From contig JAFZPM010000012.1 of assembly GCA_017550335.1 (NCBI GenBank), positions 1 to 63,739 on the forward strand: 63,739 nt of DNA, in the 5' to 3' direction. This stretch comes from Paludibacteraceae bacterium. GTDB taxonomy: Bacteria; Bacteroidota; Bacteroidia; Bacteroidales; Paludibacteraceae. Below, in pieces: positions 1 through 10,700 of this stretch (position 1 is its first letter; the number at the start of each line of letters is the position of its first letter). A program made the translations under genes and the position numbers. Below the pieces are notes generated by a model, which saw nothing but the letters and a program-made list of their open reading frames with translations, was not told where the DNA came from and searched no databases.

Positions 1-3000
1 CGCCTGAGCGCAAGGATGTGGGCGAGACGCCAGTCTACGTGATGGCAAGTGCGGCTAACTACGACACGGCCTACTGCGAATACAAGCTGACGGTTACGAA
101 CGCCACGATCAGCCCAACATGTACGGACACATCGAAGGTATACGACGGTGTAGCCCTGACCCACACGGCTAGCGCTAAGGGTGTGGAGGGCGAGACGATC
201 AAGATCGAGTACTCCCTCGACAAGACCGCATGGAGCGAGACCGCGCCTGAGCGCAAGGATGTAGGCGAGACGCCAGTCTACGTGATGGCTAGCGCCGCAA
301 ACTACGACACGGCCTACTGCGAATACATGTTGACGGTTACGAACGCTCGAATTGAGTTGAATTGCCCTGCTGGCGATACGTTGAGCAAGGTATATAATGC
401 AATAGCAAGTGCTCCGAGCGCTAGTGCTAGTGGCGTGGGAAGTGAGCCGATTAAGATCGAGTATAGTGTGGATGGTGGAGCTTGGAGCGAGGATGTTCCT
501 TCCATCACGAACGTTGATACACTCCAAGTTTCGGTGCGTGCGAGCGCTGCGAACTACGACACGGTAACCTGCGCATACACATTGACAATATCTCCTCTTG
601 ATGTTGTCGTCACTGTCGTGGGTAATTCAATGACGGTTGTTTATGATGGTGCTGGACATGACACGTCAGGTTATGTTTGGAGCGCCAATACAACATTGTA
701 TACGGTAGCCGACTTCAAGTTTACCGGTGATTCGACGGTTAGCGGAACAACCGTTGGTACTTATCCGATGAATTTGGATAAGGATCAATTCGAGAATGTG
801 AACCCTAACTTCGGTAACGTGACATTCGATGTTACTGATGGAGTGTTGCTGATCACTCCTCGCGAGAATGTTGCCGTGACGATTACGAAACACTCCGACA
901 CCGTTGTTTATGATGGAGAAGAACATGTTGTGACGGGTTACGACTTCAATAGCAGCGACCCATTGTACCTCGAGAACTACATGCGGTTCAACGGAACGGA
1001 GGCTGACAGTACGGCTAAGGGTACCGATGCGGGTAGTTATGGCATGAGCTTCGATGAGACATTCTTCGAGAACATCAACGGAAACTTCAATAACGTGACG
1101 TTCATTGTCAACAGTGATGATAGCTTGGTTATCAAACCAATCTCTGTGAACGTGGAGATCACGAAGCATAGTCAGTCGATCGCATATGACGGAGTCGAAC
1201 ACAGTGTGAGCGGCTACGACTTCGTGAGCGACAATAGGTTGTACGTAAGGGATGACCTGAAGTTCACCGGCTTGGTAGCCGACAGCATTGCGAAAGGCAC
1301 CGAGGTTGGCAAGTACGGCATGACGTTCACGAAGGATGACTTTGAGAACTTGAACCCTAACTTCGAAACGGTTAACATCACGATCGTGGAGGATAGCTTG
1401 GAGATCACCCCAATCTCTGTGAACGTGACAATCACCAAGCATGGCCAGTCGATCGCATATGACGGAGATGTACACAGCGTGAGCGGTTACGACTTCGAGA
1501 GCGACAATGGATTGTACGTAAGGGACAATCTGAAGTTCATCGGTATGATGGCTGACAGCATCGCGAAGGGCACCGAGGTTGGCAAGTATGGCATGACATT
1601 CACGAAGAATGACTTTGAGAACCTGAACCCTAACTTCAACGATGTGATCATCACGATTGTGGAGGATAGCTTGGAGATCACGCCGATCGCTGTGAACGTG
1701 ACGATCACGAAGCATGGATTGGAGAAGGAATATGATGGTCTGGAGCATAGCGTGAGTGGTTACGACTTCTTGAGTGACAATGACTTGTTCGTGAGAAGCG
1801 ACCTGAAGTTCACCGGTTCGTTAGCCGATAGTACGGCGAAGGGCATCGAGGTTGGCAAGTACGGCATGACATTCACGAAGAATGATTTCGAGAACTTGAA
1901 CCCTAACTTCAGCGATGTGGTCATCACGATTGTGGAGGATAGTTTGGAGATCACACCAGTGGCGGTACATGTGACGATCACGAAGCATGGTCTGACCGAG
2001 GCATACAACGGTCTGGAGCATAGCGTGAGCGGTTACGACTTCGCGAGCGACAATGATTTGTTCGTGAGAAGCAACCTGAAATTCACAGGTGCTGTGGGCG
2101 ACTCCATCGCAACAGGCACTGAGGTCGGCAAGTACGGCATGAGCTTCACGAAGGATGACTTCGAGAATGTGAACGCTAACTTCAGCAATATTATCATAAC
2201 GATCGTGGAAGACAGCTTGGAGATTACTCCAATCACCGTGAACGTGACAATCACGAAGCATGGTCTGACCGAGGCATACGATGGCAAGGAACATAGCGTG
2301 AGCGGCTACGACTTTGCGAGCGATAATGTTTTGTACGAAAGGGAGGATCTGTTGTATGTGGGCTGGCGAATCGATTCGATGTCCGTTGGTACTGAGGTCG
2401 GCAAGTACGGCATGTTCTTCAAGGAGGATGATTTCGTGAATACGAACCATAACTTCGACAACGTGGTCATCACGATTGTGGAGGATAGCTTGGAGATCAC
2501 TCCGATCACAGTGGACGTGACAATCACGAAGCATGGTCTGACCGTGGTATATGACGGCCAGGAGCATGGCGTGAGTGGCTATGACTTCGCATGCGACAAT
2601 GACTTGTTCGTGAGAGACGACCTGAAGTTCATCGGCTCTGAGAACGATAGCATGGCGGTGGGTACCAATGTGGGCTCGTACGGTATGACGTTCAGTGAAA
2701 CCGATTTCGAGAACGTGAACCCTAACTTCTCTACCGTGAATGTGAAGGTGGTGGAGGATAGCTTGGTGATCACACCGATTGATGTTGTCGTGACGATCAC
2801 AGGAAATTCCTTGAGTGTGGATTACGATGGAACCTCTCATACGATAAGCGGTTATGCATGGACCAGCGACAACGAGCTCTACAACCAGGAGGGTGCATTC
2901 TCCTTCTCGGGTGATAGCCTCATGACGCAAACGGAGCCTGGCGCTTACTTCTTCGGCATGACGGGCGCGGACTTCACTAACACGAACCCTAACTTCGGTA

Positions 3001-6000
3001 ATGTGATGTTCAATGTGGTGGCCGATGGTCAATTGATCATCAATAAGCTTGATGTGAAGTGCCCTGACGACAGTGAGAATATCCTGATCGAGGCTTGCTC
3101 CGTTTTGACTTGGACGGATGTCGAGGATTCCTTGATGAAGCGTGGCATGACTCCTGTCGCTTCTTACGCTAACTTCGCTACCCACGATACGGTTAGCCTT
3201 ACGCCTTCTGTCGTGAAGTGTATGGTGGATGGCTCGAATAGTTGGAGAAACATCGGCGCTGCTTCCAAACTTGAGTACAACAAGGAGTTGACCATCAGAT
3301 GGATCTATAAGAGTGAGTACAACGCTAACCCTAAACTGGATTCTTGCGAGTTGAGCCTTATCCTGAAGGATACGACGCTTCCTGTCTTCGATTGCGGTGG
3401 CATTGACCCTGACACGTTCAAGGCAATTGTGGATGGCGGTTGCGATATCCCTTACAAGGAGTTGAACTTTAACTCTTACCAAGCGGATGACAACTGTGGC
3501 GGAAAATTGGATGGTATCCTCTCTTGGACGACCAACCTGGAGGATAGCGTGAAGGCCAACGACAGATTTAAGGTGGGCGTTCCGTACGAGCTGCATTGGG
3601 TATTCCAAGACGCTACAGGCAACAAGGTGACTTGCGCTCAGTCCATGTCGTTGATCTCCAATGTGCCTCCGATCTCCAACTGTGACATCAGGTACAAGAC
3701 GATTGCCAAGTTCGTCTCTGGCGCTTGCGAGATGTCCGCCGCGGATGCCAATATCCATGCGCCGGAGGCTTATGAGGTTTGTACGAATGAGCCTGCGTAT
3801 GGCGTCGGCAGAAGGACAAGCGGACGTGGCATGGATGACCCTTACGCTGTCGGACGTGACACCATCGTCTGGACTTACACCCACGAGTATACGGTAGGCG
3901 TCTCTTACTGCGAACAATATGTCGTTGTGAAGAGCGACTTGCCTCCAGTCGCTAACTGCGACTCCTTGAAGGAGGCTGTGATCACGAAGATGATCGCCGG
4001 GGCATGCGAGACCTCCGCGGCTTCGATGGAGATCCAAACCCCTGTGGCATTCGACCCTTGCACGAAGGAACCATTGCTTGGCGTCGGCAGAAGGACAAGC
4101 GGACGTGGCATGGATGACCCTTACTTCGTGGGCCATGATACTATCATCTGGACCTTCACGGGCGAGTATACGACGGGTGTCACCACTTGCGAACAATATG
4201 TCTTCGTGCAAAGCGATCTGGCGCCTATCGCCAACTGTGATTCCCTGAAGAACGCGGTCATTACGAAGGTGATCGCCGGAGCGTGCGAGACCTCCGCGGC
4301 TTCGATGGAGATCCAAACTCCTGTCGCACTCGAGGCTTGTACGTATAACCCATTGCTTGGTGTCGGCAGAAGGACAAGCGGACGTGCGATGGATGATCCT
4401 TACTTCGTGGGACATGACACCATCTTCTGGACCTTCAAGGGTGTCTACGCGACGGGCGAGACCTCTTGCGAACAATATGTCTTCGTACAGAGCGACCTGA
4501 CGCCTATCTTCGATTGCGCTTCGCTGAAGGATACGGTAGTTTACCTCACGGCGGAGCAATGCGAGACGGATGAAGGCCAATTGATCTTGCCTACGCCTAT
4601 CGCTAAGGATGCTTGCGTGGATATGGACCTCTTCGGTTCTCTGAATAGGAAAGGATTGTCGCCTGAAGCCTCTTATCCTAAGGGTGAGACGGTCGTTGAT
4701 TGGGTCTTCACCAGCCCTTACAGCGTGGCTTCCCTGACTTGTCAGCAACGTGTGATCGTCAAGGATACGATCGCTCCTACACCTGATTGCGACGCCCTGG
4801 ATACCATCAAGGCTTACATAACCGAACACTCATGGTTCCAAGACCATCTCATCTTTGACGAGGTGGTTGCGGCGGGTCTCTCCACCCCTGTCTGCAAGGA
4901 TGCCTGCGATAGCTTGATCTACGTGCTGGGCCGCTTCGAGGATGGCACTCCTTACCAAGGCAACTACGAGCTGGGCGAGAAGACCATCGTCTGGAAGTTC
5001 ACCGATCTGTCGGGCAACTCATCCACATGTACTCAGGTCGTTCAGGTCATCGATTCCTTGCAGGATACGTTGCATTGTCCGAAACGTCTGGACGGCACGG
5101 TTTACGCATGCTTGGATGAGGTGCCGGAGCCATACGCTTCCTATGCGGACATCAAGTATGCCGGCGGATGGTTCACCACTGAGTCTAAGTTGCTGAAGGA
5201 TTCCTACACCTCCTCGGATCGCTTCGAGGGCGACTCCTGCATGATGACCATCTACAGGACCTACATGATGAACGATATACGGGGTAGGGAGTACACCTGC
5301 GTGGATGTGATGACGGTGAAGGATACCATCGCTCCTCAGTTCTCCCGCATCTTGAAGGATACCCTCCTCACTTGTAAGGATACAATCTTCGCTCCTGTGG
5401 AGATTACCGCAACGGATAACTGCGACAAGGCGGTGAAGGTCACCTTCACTGAAACGAACACGCGCGGCACGGACCCTGGTCAGTCGAACTACTACAATTA
5501 CGACATCGAACGCCTCTATGAGGTGGTTGACCGTTGTGGCAACTATGCTTCCATGAAACAGGTGCTCATGATGCGTGATACGACTCCTCCTGTCATCACC
5601 GTGGCTAATAACTGGCGTGACACTTCGCTCCCGAAACCTTTGAAGGGTTGCGTATATGAGGTGCCGGACTACACGATGGATGTGCTCTCTATGGTCTATG
5701 ACGATTGCTCCGAGCCTTCCGCTATCACCGCTTCCCAGAACCCTCCTGCAGGTACGTTGATCGAGGTATCCACCAATGTGTGGATCCGCGTCAGGGATGC
5801 CAGCGGTAATGTGGATAGTGTCGCTAAGTACTTGATGGTTCAGTTGAGACATGAGATCGTATCGGTGGTTGCTGAGTCACGAGACACTTGCGTCTTCCAA
5901 GACCAGGGTCTGACCCTCTCCAGCCAAGACATCCGTTACGCAAGCGGTAGGGTGGCTTACGAAAGGGCGAATGGAACGATTCGTCTCGTTCCGAGTGTGT

Positions 6001-7193
6001 TCTGCTATGATTATTACTTGGGCGATGTCTCCCCTGAGAACATTCTCTATAGTGATAACCCTCGCACTTACGCTTCCCAATTCGATGATGTCGTCTCCAT
6101 GTATGGTTCTAAGTTCGAGGCAGCCGTCGAGTTGACGAAGCTCTACCGTCACTCACAGAGCGGATTCTACTCCTTCGTGGTGATGGATACGACGACGGGT
6201 TGCTCCGATACCGCTAGGGCGTACATCAACTTGATGGAGCGTCCGAAGATCAACTTGAATGTCGCTCCGATACCAGTCTGCGAAGGCTTGGAGGTGGATC
6301 TGAACCAATATGTGCGTTGCATAGACGATATGGGTAGCCCGATCACCGACCAGTATTGGATCGTGGACAGCAACATCGTGCGTACCGAAGATACGTTGAG
6401 GGCTTCAGCCGATCTGGATGGCAAGTCCGCCGTCTACTATGCGGAGAACCGATGCGGATCCTCCACTTCGCTTGATTCGCATGCGATGCTCTCTTGTGAT
6501 GACAGGAGCCTGACCACGAAGGATTCGCTCTTCTACCTCGATGACGATACGCTTGCGCTGGAGATGTTGCGCCTGAACGATATGTTCGCGAACGATTCTC
6601 TCGTGTTCGATGTCCACCGCCGTCTGAATCCGGACGACATCACGATCGTCTCCTCACCGGACCCTGCGCGCGTCTGGTTGGGTGAGTCCGTCCGCCTCGA
6701 TGTGAAGACCGACCAACCGTACCGTTACTTGGTATGGAGGAAGGTGACTCGTAAGTATGATATGAGGAACTACGATGTCATGAGGGATGAGGGCTTCTTC
6801 TTCGACAATGAGCCGAAGGATAGGGAGGACGAGGTTGTCGACTACTCCGGAAACTCATATTTCGTGGATACGCCGCAGGATACCACGTTCTACTACGCGA
6901 CGCTCTCCGACGGTGTCTGTCCTGAGACCTCTTCGCCTGTGGTGGAGGTGGATGTGTTGGCGCATATCCCGACCGCCTTCACACCACATGACAAGGATGG
7001 CTTGAACGATGTCTTCATGGTGGGACATGAGGTGATCATCTTCGACCGTTATGGCAATAAGGTCTTCGAGGGCAAGGATGGATGGCCAGGCACCCGTCTC
7101 GGCAAGGTTGTTGAGCCGGCGGTCTACTTCTATGACTTGAAGATGAGGGACGGCTCTTGGATGAAGGGTACGATCGAGGTTGTGAAATTCTAG
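1..7193 (+). CDS. Giant T9SS-secreted surface protein with MBG/YDG-like and Cys-rich repeats (5' end missing)
   Basis: The reading frame is open from the window edge (first codon at base 3), so the start lies upstream. Visible order: about two and a half copies of an 81-residue repeat (243-bp period), nine MBG/YDG-like repeats of about 91 residues from base 600 to 3057 (core YDG..HSVSGYDF), a HYR-like stretch, three to four Cys-containing repeats starting near NCDSLK with GVGRRTSGR, then about 800 residues shared with the next gene. The last 80 residues (PTAFTPHDKDGLNDVF, IFDRYGNKVFEG, ending EVVKF) match the gliding-motility/T9SS type B sorting domain (CHU_C/TIGR04131 type), which sends proteins across the outer membrane. 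The likely role is a cell-surface or released adhesin; the ligand is unknown. DNA-level repeats suggest length variation by recombination. The family assignment is firm and the adhesin role is inferred. Confidence 0.9.
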   Translation, partial: PERKDVGETPVYVMASAANYDTAYCEYKLTVTNATISPTCTDTSKVYDGVALTHTASAKGVEGETIKIEYSLDKTAWSETAPERKDVGETPVYVMASAANYDTAYCEYMLTVTNARIELNCPAGDTLSKVYNAIASAPSASASGVGSEPIKIEYSVDGGAWSEDVPSITNVDTLQVSVRASAANYDTVTCAYTLTISPLDVVVTVVGNSMTVVYDGAGHDTSGYVWSANTTLYTVADFKFTGDSTVSGTTVGTYPMNLDKDQFENVNPNFGNVTFDVTDGVLLITPRENVAVTITKHSDTVVYDGEEHVVTGYDFNSSDPLYLENYMRFNGTEADSTAKGTDAGSYGMSFDETFFENINGNFNNVTFIVNSDDSLVIKPISVNVEITKHSQSIAYDGVEHSVSGYDFVSDNRLYVRDDLKFTGLVADSIAKGTEVGKYGMTFTKDDFENLNPNFETVNITIVEDSLEITPISVNVTITKHGQSIAYDGDVHSVSGYDFESDNGLYVRDNLKFIGMMADSIAKGTEVGKYGMTFTKNDFENLNPNFNDVIITIVEDSLEITPIAVNVTITKHGLEKEYDGLEHSVSGYDFLSDNDLFVRSDLKFTGSLADSTAKGIEVGKYGMTFTKNDFENLNPNFSDVVITIVEDSLEITPVAVHVTITKHGLTEAYNGLEHSVSGYDFASDNDLFVRSNLKFTGAVGDSIATGTEVGKYGMSFTKDDFENVNANFSNIIITIVEDSLEITPITVNVTITKHGLTEAYDGKEHSVSGYDFASDNVLYEREDLLYVGWRIDSMSVGTEVGKYGMFFKEDDFVNTNHNFDNVVITIVEDSLEITPITVDVTITKHGLTVVYDGQEHGVSGYDFACDNDLFVRDDLKFIGSENDSMAVGTNVGSYGMTFSETDFENVNPNFSTVNVKVVEDSLVITPIDVVVTITGNSLSVDYDGTSHTISGYAWTSDNELYNQEGAFSFSGDSLMTQTEPGAYFFGMTGADFTNTNPNFGNVMFNVVADGQLIINKLDVKCPDDSENILIEACSVLTWTDVEDSLMKRGMTPVASYANFATHDTVSLTPSVVKCMVDGSNSWRNIGAASKLEYNKELTIRWIYKSEYNANPKLDSCELSLILKDTTLPVFDCGGIDPDTFKAIVDGGCDIPYKELNFNSYQADDNCGGKLDGILSWTTNLEDSVKANDRFKVGVPYELHWVFQDATGNKVTCAQSMSLISNVPPISNCDIRYKTIAKFVSGACEMSAADANIHAPEAYEVCTNEPAYGVGRRTSGRGMDDPYAVGRDTIVWTYTHEYTVGVSYCEQYVVVKSDLPPVANCDSLKEAVITKMIAGACETSAASMEIQTPVAFDPCTKEPLLGVGRRTSGRGMDDPYFVGHDTIIWTFTGEYTTGVTTCEQYVFVQSDLAPIANCDSLKNAVITKVIAGACETSAASMEIQTPVALEACTYNPLLGVGRRTSGRAMDDPYFVGHDTIFWTFKGVYATGETSCEQYVFVQSDLTPIFDCASLKDTVVYLTAEQCETDEGQLILPTPIAKDACVDMDLFGSLNRKGLSPEASYPKGETVVDWVFTSPYSVASLTCQQRVIVKDTIAPTPDCDALDTIKAYITEHSWFQDHLIFDEVVAAGLSTPVCKDACDSLIYVLGRFEDGTPYQGNYELGEKTIVWKFTDLSGNSSTCTQVVQVIDSLQDTLHCPKRLDGTVYACLDEVPEPYASYADIKYAGGWFTTESKLLKDSYTSSDRFEGDSCMMTIYRTYMMNDIRGREYTCVDVMTVKDTIAPQFSRILKDTLLTCKDTIFAPVEITATDNCDKAVKVTFTETNTRGTDPGQSNYYNYDIERLYEVVDRCGNYASMKQVLMMRDTTPPVITVANNWRDTSLPKPLKGCVYEVPDYTMDVLSMVYDDCSEPSAITASQNPPAGTLIEVSTNVWIRVRDASGNVDSVAKYLMVQLRHEIVSVVAESRDTCVFQDQGLTLSSQDIRYASGRVAYERANGTIRLVPSVFCYDYYLGDVSPENILYSDNPRTYASQFDDVVSMYGSKFEAAVELTKLYRHSQSGFYSFVVMDTTTGCSDTARAYINLMERPKINLNVAPIPVCEGLEVDLNQYVRCIDDMGSPITDQYWIVDSNIVRTEDTLRASADLDGKSAVYYAENRCGSSTSLDSHAMLSCDDRSLTTKDSLFYLDDDTLALEMLRLNDMFANDSLVFDVHRRLNPDDITIVSSPDPARVWLGESVRLDVKTDQPYRYLVWRKVTRKYDMRNYDVMRDEGFFFDNEPKDREDEVVDYSGNSYFVDTPQDTTFYYATLSDGVCPETSSPVVEVDVLAHIPTAFTPHDKDGLNDVFMVGHEVIIFDRYGNKVFEGKDGWPGTRLGKVVEPAVYFYDLKMRDGSWMKGTIEVVKF

Positions 7194-7739
7194 AACATGG
7201 ATTTTAAATAGTAAATCGTAAATCGTTAAATAGTAAATAACATTGTTTTTAGGGCGGAAAAAACAGCCGCCATGTAGTTGTATATTGAATCGCACGTATT
7301 AGGTGTTTTTTATATTTTGTCGCGTGTCCCTGGGGGTTATTCCTGGGGACATGTGCTTTGATGGGCGTACCCTTCCGAGGGGGGCGTCTGCCGTTTCTGA
7401 GGTGTGTTATGGGGAATTCCCTGAAATTTGCGGAATGCGCCTTGTTCCTTAAAGGTTAATTCTCAGTCTATTATGTAAAAACCCCTCTTTTTTGTTGATT
7501 TTCTTTGTTTTGGGGCGGTTTATCTCTCTGAAATTTGTATTTTTGCAGATAGTTTGGGAATTTAGGTATTTGATGTGAGTGACGGTTGAGTGTCTTATTG
7601 ACGGAATGAGCTGTGTATGATTCAATTACTTAATTCTTTGTTTTTTTTATTTTTATTGATGATTGCAATCTTCCCCGTCTTGATAGAAGTCATCTTCTAA
7701 CATGGTAACGGAGAATGTGGAAAAATATTATATTAGGAT
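7194..7739. other. Intergenic region between the two giant genes
   Basis: This 546-bp AT-rich spacer holds a short run of near-repeats (aaatagtaaatcgt type) just after the upstream stop, a weak inverted repeat around 7326-7352 (TGTCCC/GGGACA arms, no T-run), and a Bacteroidota -7-like box TATTTTTG at 7538-7545 without a good -33 partner. If that box is used, the downstream mRNA would have a leader of about 190 nt. No convincing gene was seen. Confidence 0.5.
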
Positions 7740-10700
7740 ATGAGACGTATTATTACTGCTGGTATTGGTGTTTCTGAAAATTTGAAATTGAAAGTCTTTT
7801 TTGTGGCTATTTTTGCTATGATGGGCTTCTCGTCTATGGCGCAGAGTATAACTGTGAGCTCTACTTCGGTATGCGAAAATGATCCGGTTTCCTTTGTGTT
7901 GGTTAATAGAGGTCCTAATATTTCTAGCTCGGATACGATTCAGTGGTGGATTTCTAATAATTCGAATAGAACAGAATATAAAAGATACAAGCAGACTGCA
8001 GGTAACACTATGGTACTGAATAGTATGCCTGGTAACAATATATATGTGGCGGTTACGAAAATCGGTGCGTCTGCTCCTTCTCCGAGTGATTATTATGTGG
8101 AAGTTGTGAGAAAAACGGAAGATTGTCCGAATCTTCTTTGCCATGAATCCTCAACGGGAGAATATATATTTGGAACGGATTGTGACTTGAGTAGTGGCAA
8201 ATATGGCGATAAATTCACTGTGAATGGCGATGGAACCACAAATATAGTAGAGTATTTCCCGGAAGATGTTAAACTACTTTATGATGGAGAAGACTTTAGA
8301 CCTACCATAGAGAGCGAATCTAATTTGGAGAGTATTTTTAATCAAACTTTGCCTGGTGGAAGCAATAATAGTTTCATGTATTTTGATCCCACAAAAACCA
8401 ATACTCGTCCTTTTAAATTGAGATTTTCTGGTACGAAGGGAAGAAGTTTCCGCATCTGGATAAGATATTATATCCAATGGCATTGTAAATCAGCCAACTG
8501 CAAAAATTCAGCGAAACTCGATATAAAACTGGAGGGAGAATATGGTAATGATCATATAACGAACCAGTGCTTGAATGTGCGGGCTCGGGAGGTCGTAAAT
8601 GGAGTAATCCAAAGTAACTATATGTATGATCGTCAGAATTGTACCGATAATCAGCCTCCTATATCGGTGAGCAGCAATACATTTGAGTGTGAGAAACTTT
8701 ATGCGGTTGATGTGTATATGACAGGTGTTTTCTTGAAATCCTTTGCGAATAAAACGATACAGCCTGTGATGAATCTTAACACTAGTAGTTCTGATAAATG
8801 CTATTATAATGTGGCTCTTGATTTTGTTAGTTTCGAGCACCAAACGGTTTGTATCACGCCGAAATCAGCATGTATAGGCGATTCGGTCACAGTGAATACT
8901 GCGGGATTCTTGTGGGGTACGGATTTCACATGGGAAAAGAAGAATGGGAGTTCTTGGGGGGCTATACCTGGGGTACGTTACATTTATGACGATGGCAAAA
9001 AAATACAAGCGAGGATTCCAATCAAAGAGGCTGGACGCTCAGAATATAGGGTAAAAGCCACGACTGGTGAGACATTGGAGTTCCCTCTTACGGGTGAGGA
9101 TTGTGATAATGTGATGCATCCGGATATCGGAGGAACGAATCCGGTCTGCGTTTCCACAAGTGAGGAGGTTTCTTCGGAATATTCTGTTGTGAATAAACAA
9201 TCCATCGAGTGGATGAAAGGAGCGAAACAGTATCATTGGAAATTGATTTCTCCGAGCGGCAGAGATACATCTGAGTATATCACGGTGCGGCCAGGCCCGG
9301 AGGGGGATAAAATCACCATAACATTTCCTGCTGGTGCGGAATCTAGTGATAGTCTTGGCGCTCCATACATTTTGTACATGGTCCCTTCCATTGGCGGAAT
9401 TGAATATGAGGATTATGGAGCTTCTAAGGAAATATACCTGAGGCGGACTCCTGATGTCTCGTCATTGTCCATGACAACGGCTGTGATTTGCCCGGGCGTG
9501 GAGAGCGAGGACACGGCGAGAGTGTTGGGCATGGATTCCTTGAGGAAATTTTCAGAATACACCTACAGGTGGAATATAATGCGCGCCGATTATGACATGA
9601 GCAGTGAGCGTTTTATTTCAGACTCCGCTCTCGTTCTGCCTCTGACGCCTCATTCGAATTTCTGTGGTATCGAGAATGATGTGAGAATCCCGTGTGCCTT
9701 TATCGTGGATAACCATGGTTGTGAGGCTGCGATTGTGGAGGATGTGCTTGTCCAAAAGATGCAACCGCCGCATTTTACTGATTATGCGCTAAATGACACG
9801 ATTGATTGGGGATCTCGTGAAGTGGCGGCTAACTGTAAAGCTTTGACATGGTCGGCGGAGCCTTATGCCGAGGTCTTCTGTGGAGAAAAAACTGTTACGA
9901 CGGAGTTGTCAGTTAATAAAGGGCCTTATGAAACTGCTCCTACTTTAGTGGAACTGCCATTGGATAAGGGATTGAACGTGTTCCGTTACATTGTTACGGA
10001 TGCCTGCAATCAGAAGGACACGATTTTCAGGAAAATCAATGTCATTGACAAAATCAAGCCTGTCTTCAATTACTGCCCTCCTGCCGTTGAACTACATCCG
10101 GTGCTTCAGTGTGATACCACATGGGTCCTTGATCCTGCCACCGCGACGGATAACTGCGATGTGCCGCTTATCCAGTATAGCTTGGATGACCCGGAGCCGG
10201 ATACTTGGACCGACTATGTGTCGGGCGCTTCCATCTATCTCCTCCCCGGAGATTATACATTGTATTGGAGGGCGATCGACGCTTCCGGTAACTATGAGAT
10301 TTGCTCCCAGGTTATCAGGGTGTCGGATAATGAGAAACCTGTTATCACGTATACTTCCTACGATCCGCAAGGCAGTTGTAACCCTGACATCAAGGCACCG
10401 GATTTCGTCGCTTCGGACAACTGTACCCCTGACGATGAACTGGCGCTGGATGTGAAAACCGACGGGAAACACAACACCACTGGTTGTATGTATACCCAAA
10501 CGTGGCGGGCCAATGTGAAGGATAATGGTGATAACGCAGCGGATGAGGTGACGGTCACCTATACGTGGAAGGAGGATCTCGACGCTCCTGTCGTGACGGG
10601 TACATTGCCTGACCTCGATGTGGAGGGTTGCTCCCTCTCCGGCGTCAGCTTGCCTGCGGGTGCCTCTACTATCTCCGCTTTCAGGAGTCTTGGCGAGAAC

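Noticed and set aside
1821..4829. Minus-strand open frame of about 1,000 codons opposite the first giant gene
   Set aside because: It is a shadow of biased codon use in the plus-strand repeats. The product is repetitive, His/Arg-rich, and has no signal, domain or promoter. Similar frames at 12630-14978, 16731-19664, 19722-21338 and 22905-24944 were rejected for the same reason.
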